Shown in pieces: positions 20,198 through 32,200 of a stretch of 64,000 nt of DNA. The position numbers and the translations under genes were made by a program. Each line of letters begins with the position of its first letter. Position 1 is the stretch's first letter. A model generated the notes under the pieces. It had not been told where the DNA came from. It worked only from the letters and a program-made list of their open reading frames with translations, and did no database searches. The stretch comes from Flammula alnicola (Eukaryota > Basidiomycota > Agaricomycetes > Agaricales > Strophariaceae), in NCBI GenBank assembly GCA_015499995.1, contig JADNRV010000055.1:248001-312000 (forward strand), in the 5' to 3' direction.

Positions 20198-21792
20198 TAG
20201 TGCTGTGTTGGTTGGCTCTATGTTAGTAACAGACCAGTATATCACATGTTAATAACATGTTAGTAACGTTTCTAACATGGGGGGTCAAAAACTGCATGTT
20301 AGAAACTGTGAGAAACTCTCAAAGCATCAGCAGAGTCGCCAAATCATTCTAATAATTTATTATATGCAATTTGGCAGAGCGATACCCATTAAATTGACCA
20401 TTAAGTAGGGTTATTTCGATGGATTTACGCCTGGATTTACGCCTGGCACGTGACATGTGTAACCCTGATGCGAGAACCCACAAAACTCGAAGGGGAAAGG
20501 CGAGAATGTCATTTTCGGCTTGGCAAGACGTGCCGCGAAATAGTAAAGTACATTGTGAGGCAAATTTTGGAATTTTGAGCCTCGGAAACAAGCCATTTTC
20601 GAGGTTTTCAGCTTCAGATGCCTGCTTCAGATGCCTGTAAATTAAAGTACAAAAATTTATTGCAGAGAATTTTGCAAGCACAGAGGCCTCAAGGAAACCC
20701 CTCTGCACCTTTTTTACATGGTTTCGGCACCTGACAGCTGTGCGTTCATGAGCCGAACAGGGCCCTGACAGGGTCAAGGGACCTCTGAGGAATTGAAAAT
20801 AAGCAAATGGGGTCGTGAACCAGCTCGGGTTCGCTGTAAATTGACCGTAAATCGAGCTGATTTACGGTAAATTGTTCGAAAATAAGTTCTTATGACTACT
20901 TATGCTGCCAGAACAATACTTATATGAGCGAACCGGGTGATTTTAGCTTATTGAGGGCATTCATGCAATTCATTCATGTCATTTGTCATATCAAAGGGTA
21001 TATCGCATTTTACAACCATTATATATTTTATATCAGCTGTATAAGTGTTGTAAGTGTCTAATTGTATAAGTGTTGTAAGTGTCTAATCGAGTGTCTAATC
21101 GAAGAGGGGGCAGGGGAGGGCGCGCGAGAAGCGGTGGGAAGGACCCGAACAACAGGCGCCGAACAACAGGCGCTGTCGAAGAAAAACTATTTTTGGGCGC
21201 GTTTTATTCATAGCATTTTATTCGTACTTATCTCCGAGCCATCAATCCGTAATCCGTCTGTCCCAAGGCAATCCGTCCGTCCCAAGGCAAGAGCGTCGAG
21301 AGCGCGCTGCCCGCCGCGTTGGTGGAGGCGGCGCAGCGCACACGTGACCTTGTAAATCGAGAGTCACGTGGACCCTCGGCATCCTCGGCACCCGCCAGCG
21401 ATCGGTAAATCCTACGGCATAAGTAGAGCTTGATTTTTTGGGTGCGAGCGTCCATTCGGACCGAATTGGACATCACGTGCTTCCAAATTAGGCAACTCCG
21501 GCATGACTCCGGGACTCGAAATTTTGCTGTATTGCTCGAAAACTTGAAAATAATAACACAACTACCTTGTTGTAGAGTGTCAATAGTTTCTTTTAGGTGT
21601 CGTAGGTTATTAATGTGTTCTTTACCTCAGTCTGACGTTATTTACATGTCATTTAACGCGGAAATTTTTTTCTTATTTTGGATGATTACGTAACAAAATA
21701 ACGGTTAGTAACATGGGTTTCTAACGTCACAGCAGACCCCAAACCAATCTCACGTTGGTAACATGGCGAAATAGCAATCCAACACAGCACTA
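20198..21792. mobile_element. 1,595-bp non-autonomous hAT-like element
   Basis: Terminal inverted repeats TAGTGCTGTGTTGG (20198-20211) and complement (21779-21792) are perfect over 14 bp and flanked by an exact 8-bp duplication. Both subterminal zones carry ATGTTAGTAAC-type repeats, as hAT elements often do. The interior has several small tandem repeats (GGATTTACGCCT twice near 20418; AATCCGTCYGTCCCAAGGC twice near 21246 and 21266; AACAACAGGCGC twice near 21149) and no recognisable transposase, so it would need a transposase in trans. Confidence 0.92.
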
Positions 21793-21800
21793 TTGATCGG

Positions 21801-23670
21801 CCTTGTCCTTGGGAGACAGTGGGAGACTAAATGAATTTCAGAGCATCCGATCGTATGCCAAATTCAACCCACGCGCGACCATTATGGACCCACCATCCCC
21901 ACCAGAACACAAATTAGCTGCGCGAGGGGTCGCATTTCTGGATTTGACGGCGCACTAATGTGAATTGCAGGACTATTCCATAAATATAGCCGTTAAGTAA
22001 TTAACTTCGGGTTTGTAGTTCAGCCTCCTTCGGTGACATTCGTCCACATGCTTTTGCCTCCTCGCCCGGCGCGCCCGCACTGAGCGCTGAGCTTCATCAT
22101 CTGTGGGATTTGCACGGAGTTTGCATTTCGAAGGCCCGCATCTACGAAAGCTCCTGAAGCAACACCGGAGATTATTGTACCTCGAAGATGACGTGTCTCG
22201 AGGTAACCTTCGAGTTCGTATTTTCTCTGCGGTTAAATATTGCCATAGCGTTAAGTAGCGACCATCCCTATGGAGTCCACTACTTATAGACTGCTCTGCT
22301 GACCTGTCATTGTCATAAGGAAGAGTGATAAATTTATGCATACATTTCACAGCTAGAATGTACTGACTGTATATGTAGGCGAACGACAGCATTTTCTTTG
22401 TCTTTCATGTCCTTTGGGCCCTGAAATATCGCTTTAACCGCGTCTCCATCGCCAGCTCTGGCCTGAACCATTCATTGATTTGTCAGTGCGACCAAGGCGA
22501 AGTAGACATTCACGGATGCTATGACAAGGTCAATGTGGTTGTTAAATCTCCAAGTACACATGCAAAGGTCGGCGTATGTAGGAACCTAGAATGGAGAGGC
22601 CCGGCGCCCAGAACTGATAGGTCTGCTTGTAGACAGGATCTGTATGTCACTCGGGAGCGCTCCGAGAAGGGACGGGAGTAAAGGCGGGAAAGAAACTGTC
22701 TCCAATATAACCTGATGCATGTAAAGAGAATGATAAGCGGCCCAAGAAGATATGCCTTGCAAACATTCCATGCCTGTGGTTCCAGCTCGCTCTAGTCATG
22801 AGGATGTGCCGATGTGGGCATCGATGGTGCATTAAGTTTTCCAAAATCGGCTTGCTATCTCCTGTGTGTGCAAGGCCTAGGAAAGGTCTACCAGATTATT
22901 TAAAGATTTTGATCCCAAAGCTTGATGGGACACACGCGTTTTGCTGGACGTGATCTGACATACAAGTTCGAGCAACAGGAAAAAAGCGGCCTTTGAGAGG
23001 GAGGCTCGTCGAATATGGCTAGGGTATATAATGGGACCAAAGACGGCAGAATTTACAGAAAAGAGGCATGATAAGCAGCACTCTAGCCCAAGAAGCCATT
23101 GGATCAGTGAGTTGATGGGATGATGATCTCGCGGGGATGAGGACACACATAAAACGGATAATCGCTGTGATGATCAAGGCAAGGGATGATGGGGAGCGAC
23201 TCGAATATACGCTCTTCATGCGTGCAGCGGTCGAAACAGCAAAACAGAGGCGGTGAATAATATATGGGTAAGCGCGGCCGGCGAAAACGAGACTAAGATG
23301 GGGCGTGGTGAAACGCGGGCACGGAGGTCGTTACGGAACGTGTCTCACGGTGGTCACAGCGTGACAATTAGCGAGTGCTCAGCAACGGACTGGTACTGTT
23401 GACAACACAACCCATCTTGCAGCTCGACGGCAAGGTCGTTCTTCTCGAGTCTCTCTATTATTCTGTATGGTACTCCTCCTCTAAACTCGTAAGTATGTGC
23501 TTTTTGTTCGTGTGTGTACCGCGGTATTGATCACATTAACTTTATGTCACTCCTCCATTCAACCCTGCCTCCTTGTACATTTTAGTCGTCCAACAGCCTC
23601 ATCAGGCTTCCTTTCGTTCTTTATCAGTCAAACTCACTCTTTTATCTCCAAACCATACCCTTTTTTCAGA
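21801..23670. other. Intergenic, no supported gene
   Basis: No protein with domain signal on either strand. The last 200 bp (from about 23450) is pyrimidine-rich and forms the leader of the membrane protein gene at 23671. Confidence 0.5.
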
Positions 23671-25059
23671 ATGGTTGCCCATGGACGGCCTCTTCACCTC
23701 CCAAAGAGAGACGACCCTCTCGGTGTTCCCACTACGGTAGCTGGTATCATCAATACCGCAACCTCTGTCGACCCAGGAGCAGCTGCTTCAGCCACTGGGC
23801 TCGCTTACGATGGTTCCGCTACCGCAAGCACTCAGTCGCCACCTCCATTGGCGATCACTGACTCCAATATTCCTGTCATCACGATCACAAATTCTCCCGC
23901 CAATCCCACCGATTCTTCCACAGAGTCCTCCGCCCCCACCGAGCTCGCTGCCGCCGCCTCCACAAAACCTATTTCCATGAGCACAGTAGTCGGATCATGT
24001 ATAGGCGCCTTCATCGGTGCCAGTGCTCTCATCGTCCTTGCTATTTGGTTCTACAGGCGCTACTCACAGTCCTTGAAAAAGCGAGCGAATATGCGCGGTC
24101 CTCTCATGCATCGTAATATCAACGGCGATCAGCAGCGGAGACGATCGCGTCTCGAACCATGGAACAAGCTCGAGGACGATGATGACAAGTGGGAGGATAT
24201 GTACCAGACGAAGGAGACAAAAGAAGTTGACCAGGTTGCTCCCATGGAGAAGCTCACCATGTTCAAGAAGACACCCAGCGTCCGCACCGCTTACACCCAC
24301 AAGTCGACAGACGTTTCAGCTTTCGACTTCCCTCAGTCATATGCAGCGTTCGATCCCAAACTCGCCGAGACACTATCAACAGGGAGCTCGCAAATGCCCG
24401 AACCCCGGCCTTTCATGGGTCGCGTGGACGGGCAAACCACCCACTCCTGGGACTCGGATACCGTTGCTAGCAAGTCTTATTTGTCTGTGCGCTCCATGCC
24501 GGGTGGTGGAGCTATGTCGCCCACCCTGCACATGGCCATTCCCACTCCACCCCCAATGTTCTCGCAAGCACACAAGTGGGAGTCCGCCGAGGTTGTCCAC
24601 TATTCGGAAGCCCAATCGGCGGAAACCGTGGACCCACTCGACGATGGCGACCAACGAAAGAGCACCCACAATCCATTTTTCAACGCCCGGGACGACGAGC
24701 CGCGCATCCGCTCGCGGTCTAATTCGGTAGCGAAATCGCCGTCGGCTAAAGGCAAGGAGCGCATGCGGTACTCGATGGACCCGTTCGACGATATTAACGA
24801 GCAGATGCCAAGACCGCAGTTTATCCACCATACGGTGTCCTCGTCGTCGTCCTCAGTAGAAAGCAAGGAGAAAGCGCTTCAGTCGCTGATCGCCGCGCTT
24901 GATATCCCAGAGGAGGAGGTGCGGGATCGGCTGCGTATCGCGTCGATGCAGCCTTCCGTCATATCACAAGTGTCCACTGTTGGCGGATATGACGAAGACG
25001 TCACGAAGGAATTCCCGCTGCCGCCATCAGGAGGCGGAAGCTCAACCCAGCGCCCATAG
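23671..25059 (+). CDS. Single-pass membrane protein of unknown function
   Basis: One uninterrupted exon of 462 aa from the ATG at 23671 (MVAHGRPLHLPKRDD). I preferred it to an upstream in-frame ATG at 23497 because the intervening stretch looks like a pyrimidine-rich leader. The N-terminal part is Ser/Thr/Ala/Pro-rich (probably glycosylated, outside). One membrane segment, SCIGAFIGASALIVLAIWFY (about residues 109-128), is followed by basic RRYSQSLKKR. The long cytosolic tail is Ser/Pro-rich and carries acidic and low-complexity stretches, with SSSSSVESKEKALQSLIAAL and a short predicted helix near the end. The topology resembles fungal cell-wall sensors or adaptor membrane proteins, but no catalytic or binding domain is visible. 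Confidence 0.7.
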   Translation: MVAHGRPLHLPKRDDPLGVPTTVAGIINTATSVDPGAAASATGLAYDGSATASTQSPPPLAITDSNIPVITITNSPANPTDSSTESSAPTELAAAASTKPISMSTVVGSCIGAFIGASALIVLAIWFYRRYSQSLKKRANMRGPLMHRNINGDQQRRRSRLEPWNKLEDDDDKWEDMYQTKETKEVDQVAPMEKLTMFKKTPSVRTAYTHKSTDVSAFDFPQSYAAFDPKLAETLSTGSSQMPEPRPFMGRVDGQTTHSWDSDTVASKSYLSVRSMPGGGAMSPTLHMAIPTPPPMFSQAHKWESAEVVHYSEAQSAETVDPLDDGDQRKSTHNPFFNARDDEPRIRSRSNSVAKSPSAKGKERMRYSMDPFDDINEQMPRPQFIHHTVSSSSSSVESKEKALQSLIAALDIPEEEVRDRLRIASMQPSVISQVSTVGGYDEDVTKEFPLPPSGGGSSTQRP

Positions 25060-26043
25060 TCCCTTCCGCTCTTTCTCCAACGGCATTTGCGCCGTCTCAG
25101 TGTTATCATGTCTGCTCACCTATTGCCTACATTACACTTGGCGATAACTATTGCTCGTCACACCTTAAGCCTGCCAGGACCCTTACCCGAACTGCATCAC
25201 CCAAACCACTCACCCCTCCTACCCGCTCCTCTTGCCCTCCCTTGAATAATCTTACATTCCTCGTATACCTTCGCTCTTACTCTTCACCGCACGGCCCTGT
25301 GGCCTTCCTTTACCACACTCCCTCGTCAAGGCTGGCTTACCGATACTGGTATCGAACTTTGTCACATCCAGCCGTCCCGGTCTTCTCCACCTTGACCTAC
25401 TAGGCTTAAAACCCACAAGTTGCCTCTGCTTTTGATCTTTTGACCCCCTCTCTCGTACGACATTGCACTATGCTATTGAGATCGTGATGAAGAGCCGGGC
25501 TTGTATATACGCTACGCTTGCACGCACACACATTGCACATTGCACAATGCGCTCACGCACATACGTACGCATTTTTCTACTTTACCTGCCGTCGCATTTG
25601 TGACGAGCCAGCTATTCTTTTTTTGCCTTCTTCCTATCTCTCTTGTTTCTTTATTTTTTCCGCGTTTTGTCAAATGTATCAGTCTCGCCCAGCCTCGCAA
25701 GCTTGTGCCCATTTCCTGACCCAATGCCAACTTCCCCAGAAACTGGAGCAAAGCAACGTATGACACAGTACCCCGTCGCCATATCATCTATTTATTACCA
25801 CCCAATCAATTCAAATGCTTACTTTTCGAAACAACATTTCCCTGGTCCCTGTGGGCGGAACGGCCTGGCTGGTCTCATAGGTGGCTCCATTCTAAGATTG
25901 ATAGGCAGATTGGAGTTTGTTAAAATTGGGGTTGAGCGGGCGCCCTTTTGGCAGATCCTTATTGTGGATTGTGGAGTTGAAGACAATTGAAAGGAGGCTA
26001 GAAGAATTGCCTTCAAATGAGGTAAATTTGAAGCAGAATGTTA
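25060..26043. other. 3' flank and intergenic
   Basis: Pyrimidine-rich 3' flank of the membrane protein gene; ACACAC-type and TTTTT tracts near 25520-25660. No gene supported. Confidence 0.5.
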
Positions 26044-26786
26044 TGGCGGGCATTCTGCACAATAATTATTCGGTCGCCTAAAAATAAATATGCCTGCCTG
26101 CTCTCACTATCCCTGCGAAATCCACACTATCTCATACCTCGATGGCCGCGCTTGGAGACTTCGATCCCGCACATTACATGCTATGTCCTGGACTCGTCGG
26201 CGGTCAATGCAATCCGATTATTCCTAAGGACGTGGTTTGTACGGGTCCCAATCTCGGCAAGCGCTATCGCAAGGTGAGTTATGAGCTTCGAAGCACTGTT
26301 ATATGATGGTTTGAATGAGTTTTTAGTGCGAGAGCTGCGGATTTTTAGCCTGGTGGCCATTCAAAGACCGTCGTGGTTCTACTCGTCAAGTCCGACGCGA
26401 CCCAGCTCGCCGTGGAACGTTTCACGCTGTTTCGCGTCCTCACCCTCGGCTTCAGGTATCAACCACGCCGCGCTTATCTCACGTCAGTCTTACGCGCCTA
26501 ACATCGACCCCTTTTCTCGCTCGTCACTTCCTGTCAATCTTCGACGATTGAGGGTAAAGACAAAGTGTAATAGTACCAGAGGTGGGTTTCAAGATGGGTG
26601 TCGTCACTGTCGTGGCGTAAGTACTTTGCAAACACAAACCGTGCATGTGACCATTGAAAATCTCCTGCGACAGCTTAGTTTTTGTATGTGCCACCTCTTT
26701 TAAATTATTAGATTGACTAGTAAAGTTCCACGGCAGGTATATTTATTTTTAGGCGACCGAATAATTATTGAGTAGAATGCCCGCCA
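26044..26786. mobile_element. 743-bp TA-flanked inverted-repeat element carrying a small gene
   Basis: Terminal inverted repeats of about 55 bp (26044-26098 and 26732-26786) match at all but about five positions. They start TGGCGGGCATTCT and include CGGTCGCCTAAAAATAAATA. A TA dinucleotide lies on both sides (26042-26043, 26787-26788), as expected of a Tc1/mariner-type target. The interior encodes a short spliced protein (26142-26551) that is not a transposase. Confidence 0.85.
26142..26551 (+). CDS. Small zinc-motif protein inside the inverted-repeat element
   Basis: Exons 26142-26273 and 26327-26551 with a GTGAGT...TTTTAG intron give 118 aa. The first part reads MAALGDFDPAHYMLCPGLVG, then CNPIIPKDVVC and NLGKRYRKCESCGFLAWWPF. 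The spacing of Cys pairs and the GKRYRKC-x2-CG-x-LAWW ending resemble short GRF-type zinc motifs that bind single-stranded nucleic acid. The rest is Arg-rich and low in signal, so the true end may differ. It lies wholly between the inverted repeats and is probably a captured gene fragment. Whether it is expressed is unknown. Confidence 0.5.
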
Positions 26787-29251
26787 TAGAAATGTATCCA
26801 TGAGAGTGTAGGACGTATGCAGGAATCGAGCAGAATATCTACGTCCAATCTCCCTCGTACACATGCTCCCCGGACCACCGAATCGTTACGGTACGCTCGC
26901 TCTGCATTTGGCTTTTTTCGCTGCAGCTTTTGGCTTTGGCTTCCACGTTTGCTCGGGAACTTGAGCGATCCACATGGCACGGCGACACTCATATAGGCGT
27001 TCTTGACGTGTTGAATGAATGATGATATATGATATATGATGATGATAGTTAGTGTCCGACCGCGCCGTAAACCCTTGTTCCCCGTACGCCTTATCGGCGA
27101 ATGCCTTTTACACATACGATGTGGATATTCGATGAATTCTACTTAAAGTTAAGGTTGGTCTACTCCCACCTCGTTGTACGCATGAGCAAGCAATTGAGCG
27201 CAGGATCTACATAGACGTAGAAAGCACGGCATCCCCAGCATTTCTTTGCGCGCCCATACCCGCGTTATTTAACGTTACTGGGTCTGGGCTCCATTCAGAT
27301 TGGATCGCTAAGAATTGCGCAATGACAGGATCGCATTCACATGGAAGTAGATGACTCGGGGATCCGTTGTCGCGTTCTTAAAAAAAATAGTTCCTGGACG
27401 CGTTGACTGAAAGGATCATCAAGAAAACCCTATGTAGATGCAACGAGCTAGCTCCTGTTGGCAGAGGTTGGCTGGGACAAAAAATATTTTTAGTGCCATG
27501 TATTATCATCATGTATGTACCCGTTTGGGTGATTCGGGACTTTATGAAGACCAGGAACGCGATCAGTCAGGAACTGGAGGTTTTCTGTGAATGTTCCTGC
27601 TTTTTCCTTCAAAAGCGGTATTTGACCTTATTAGTACGCAATGTGCATGAGTAAGGCCGACTTACATCATAGCGGATGCTCACGATAGATAGCGACTTCT
27701 GTTGAGCGATGAACTTTCTTCGAAGCTGTCGATTCCTCGACGTCCAGGTCTTCATGATCAAGAAAGCTGATATATGTAAGGGAAGTGAAACTGGGTGTCT
27801 ATCATTGGGTACATACTTACAGGTTTAATCGATGTCCGGATATACACCCTGCTTTGAGGCCAAGCTTTGATTTCGAAAAGGTGTCGTCTTTATATGGGTG
27901 AAATGAGCTTTGCATTTCGCATTCCCAGGTTGTTGGGTGAAGAAAGGCATATGTACGAGCGCCGAACATCAGGTTGAACATTCCCATTTTGCAGGAATGC
28001 TATCATACCATCATTCTAGCAGGTCCTGATGTCAGATGGTCGAGCCTTTGCGAAATTTAGAGATTTTCGTAGGGAGGTAAAACAGAGCCGCAAACGAGAG
28101 ATCGAGTACTTCGAGTCGAGTCGATGCTCGAGAGTGCCATGTGGGACAAGATATTGAGAAGCATCAGAACCATTCCCATTGCCAATGCGCGTGGGCCGCA
28201 CAAGTCCAAGTATGTTTGTTATCGAGTCTGAAGATTCTCGAGAATGATCCGGTATGGCAAGCGACATAGGGGTGGGGTTCAAAAGTAGAGCATGCCCATT
28301 GGGGAACAAAGGCAGTCGGTTAACGGTTCGAGCGCGGCACGAACGAGGGTTCAGACGTTCAACGTTCAACGTTCATGTCGAAGGCGATGTCCGGTCACTC
28401 GAGAACCGTGACACGAAGTTAATATAGACGCAGCCAACCACTTGAAGTGCTGTCGCATTCGGTATCTGTGTTATCCGTTGCACTGCACAGATGCTTGCTC
28501 TTCTCGTAGAAAAATCGTGCCGAACACTGGTAAAAGGATGAGCACAGCATTGTCATAACGCAGATAACACTTAGTACGAGAATTTGAATTCAAAGAAAGA
28601 AGGATGGATTGTGGTGTGGCTGTGTTCACGTGTAGACCCACCGAGGAGACCTGTATGAATCATTCGAAGAGGTTTATTGAGGGAAACAAGTTATGCCAGG
28701 TATTGAATAGTTTAGACGCGTTGGACATGATGGTGGGATTAAAGTAGAAGATCGAGGGATAGATTGAGGGACAGTTGTTGGATGGAAAGCAGGCAAGGAA
28801 GGGCGTGGGAACGCAATGAAGCCCTAAACGCCGCCAATCTGTGAAATTGGTCCTTTAGATCTGACCTGATCGTATAATAGAGAACGCACTAACCACCTCT
28901 CCTTCTCTCTACAAACAAAAGAAAGGGCCACTATACCATACCATAGACAGTCCTCGTTCAGTCCAGTCCTATTCTTTTCCACTTTCTTGGTTGGGCGCCA
29001 CATATACACCTAGGGCTATCTATTGAATCCCTGTAAGTCGCCCAAGATTAAAGGCTCTGCTTCCCCCAATGCCCTAAAGCCCCTCTTTTCTGGTGCACAC
29101 CTCAGAGCTTAGCATCTTTCTTGTCTGGGAAACTCTTGGTCTCGTTGGGCGAGAACCTACCATTTCAATTACCACTTTCCGTTCTCTTCGGCGCTTCACG
29201 TCCACAAAACCTCCCACTTCGCGACAACAGGGGGTGCATCAAGATCAAGCC
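26787..29251. other. Long intergenic stretch, no supported gene
   Basis: Neither strand shows a convincing spliced gene. Simple repeats: ATGATATATGATATATGATGATG near 27017 (broken here) and AACGTTC three times near 28357-28374. The last 250 bp form the leader of the transcription factor gene. Confidence 0.5.
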
Positions 29252-32200
29252 ATGTCGAATCCCTACAATGCGAACCAGCAATGGAACCAGAATCAGACGA
29301 ACTTTGGACCTCTCCAGCTCGAGCAGGAGTATGAGTATGGCGCTTTGTCAGGCTCGGCGAACGATCGGCAGCAGCAGATGCTAGGGCAGCAGTCGTATGG
29401 ATCCAGCAGTACTTATCAGCAATACCTCAACAACAGCTGCCTCCAAACCCCGCCTCCAACCCCAGCTCATCGTCTCTTCATGGTGTTTCACGATACCGGC
29501 CAATGCTCAGCAACCACACAGTCGGACGTCGTCGTTCGGCACCGCTCAAGGAACACAGAATCCCACGGCGGAGGATATGCCTCATGGCGGCTATGGAACT
29601 CAACGGAGCGCAACGACAGGCACCAGCGCCACCGCAGCTCCTTATCGTAACCCCACGACTTTCAATTTTGCCAGTGCACAGGCCCTGTATCGATGCAAGG
29701 CATTGATACCACCAGTGTTCGTCGAACCTGACCTCAAACTTTCTCACTTCTTCACCATTGCGCGAAACCTTCCCTCAAGCTTCGACCTCAAACCCCCAAC
29801 AATCTTATTATCGCCTCCCGCCTGATGATCAGGCAGCTGGCCTACCGCAGTCCAAGCGGCCTCGTGCCCAGGCTTTCAAGGATGAACAATACCTTCAAGA
29901 CGATGCGGAAATGGAAATCGGCCAAGACCAAAAGGATGGAAACAAGTCAAAATTGTGAAAACTCTCCCTCTGAACTGTTTCCAGTCGTTGATCAGTGTGT
30001 AGGTCCCGCGCTTGTGCTCGGTGTAAAAACCTCAAGTTCGATGTGAGGCCAAAACGGAGACCGAGCCGTGCAAGCGGTGTTTCAACGGTGGGCACGAGTG
30101 TGTCATTCCAGGTAGAAAGATTCGTCGGACGCCGCCGTGAGTACTTCTTACAATGCTGGCCGTCTTGCGATGTACTGACGTGCATTTTAGGAAGCGAGAA
30201 CACCTTCTTAGTCAGATCCAAAGCCAGGCAAAGGAGATCGAGAGGCTGATGCTCGAGCTGGAAAAGCTCAACGCATCATCATCAAAGCACCATCCAACGG
30301 AAGACCTGATCAAATCGACACATCTGCGACTGCCAATCTCCAATCACCCGTTCTGTCGCCGTCCTCGACGTCTGGATCGTACTTCAGCTCCGAGACGCAC
30401 TCTACGGATGATACCAGCTACAGCACCGCCAGCAGCGCCAACGCGAACAACGCGGTGGTGAACAAGGCCGTCGAGGACTGGATCGCCAAGGCGCGCGAGA
30501 GTCTGCACGAGTTCGGGGCGTTCATCGGCATCGGCGGTGCTGGTATGCCGAAGAGCTACCTCGTGGACGAAGACTTCGAGGAGTCTGATTCCAGCGAGGA
30601 AGAGTTTGTTGACGTCAGAGAAGACCTCGACGACGGTTCGGAAACGGGGATGACCGGTACGACTCGCGGTGGAGGACCCGGAGGGCGATGATATGGCCGT
30701 CCGCGATGGCACTGCGCAGGCGGGCAGTCTGCGTCATAAGTCTCGAATTCGAGCGTCGGCACAGCTGCGACGGCTGGTACTAGTACGACGAATGCCATGC
30801 CGCGTCCGAAGAAGCTGGGCTCCAACGAGAACGCGAAGCTGGCCACCTTGCCTGTTGAGGCTTCGCCTTTCGGATTGTTTGGGAATCTCAGCCTGAAGCA
30901 GGGCCCAAAGAGTCGAGCAGGCAGCGTTGAGCCTGAGGAGGAAGACAAGGGGCCTGGAATTGCCAATGAGAATTTCTTCAAACCAAGTAAGATTTTTTTT
31001 CTTTTTCCATTTTTATGCATGCTGACATAAATGTAGCTCCTGCGCCACACGCTCTGGGCCGCAGATTGGAGAGTGCGCAACATCAAGCACCCGCTATTCT
31101 CACTCGCGGAATCATCTCTCCACAGGAAGCCGAGAAATTGTTTAAGATGTAAGAAATCATGTTGCTACGTTGATTCTCCGACTAAGTATTATCTTTCCAT
31201 AGCTACTTCGATAACATGAACCTTTCAGTTTCGTTATTGGACCCTGTTCTCTACACCGCTCAGCGTACCTTCTATCGGAGTCCATTCCTATTCACCGTTA
31301 GTAAGTATATGCCAGGAACCCGCACTTGAGGCTTCTCTAATCAAACACTTCACAGTTTGTGCCATTGCATCTAGGTTCTATTCGGAGCGCTCCGATTTGT
31401 ACGCAAAGACGATGCACTATGCCCAGCTCGCAGCTGGTACGGCGCTTATTAGTGGAAACAAGAATGTGGAGATGTGTCAAGCATACATTCTCCTGAGCTT
31501 GTACCCTGTGCCTGCAAGGAAGTGGGAGGACCAACGTAGTTGGTTGTATCTCGGTCTTGCCATCAGGTGTGTATTCCCTCGTTTCATGCCAGTCGGCTGA
31601 GATGCTTATCCCGAATGCTCCAGAACGGCTACCGACTTGAACTTGCACCTCCCAACAACGGCCAAGCCGCTCAACGAGAATCATGCGCGAGAGATGCTCA
31701 ATCGTACTCGAGTATGGATGAACTGCCTGAACCTCGATCGCTCAACTGGCTCCCAATACGGCAAGCCGCCCATTATCAACCCTAAGGACTATATCGCCAA
31801 CCATTCCGAGAACTGGTGGACGAGCTCGCCGTACAATATGAAGAACTTCGATGTTCATATCTGTGCATACAACTCCGAGTTGAAGGTCATGGCCGCGTTT
31901 ATAGCCAAGATCTATAGCGACCCAGACCATCCTACGGGTTTAAACAGGGTATGTCGTAGATTCTTCTCTGTTCACTTTGTTTCTTTATTAATTCCGGTTT
32001 GCGGTTTGGAATAACAGGACGTCGACTTCGAGGAATTGCAACTGAAACGGACGACGAGCTCAAGACTCTCGGCGGAAGTGGTTCTCGGTGCTGGCACAGA
32101 CCGACATGAGCGATCCGCAAAACTCGTTCCGCACAGGTTTACTTCGCTTGGCGTACAGCTACTCAAGGCTGATCGCCTTGTCATACGGCTTCCAGCACGC

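Noticed and set aside
23497..23670. Upstream ATG of the membrane protein gene giving 58 more residues
   Set aside because: The added stretch is hydrophobic and pyrimidine-rich like a leader and is directly followed by a better start; kept as an alternative only.
24376..24831. 151-codon minus-strand frame
   Set aside because: Antisense shadow of the membrane protein gene, with low-complexity composition.
28016..28369. 117-codon minus-strand frame in the 26.8-29.2 kb gap
   Set aside because: No domain, no neighbouring exon in frame with splice sites, and no codon pattern distinct from the flanks.
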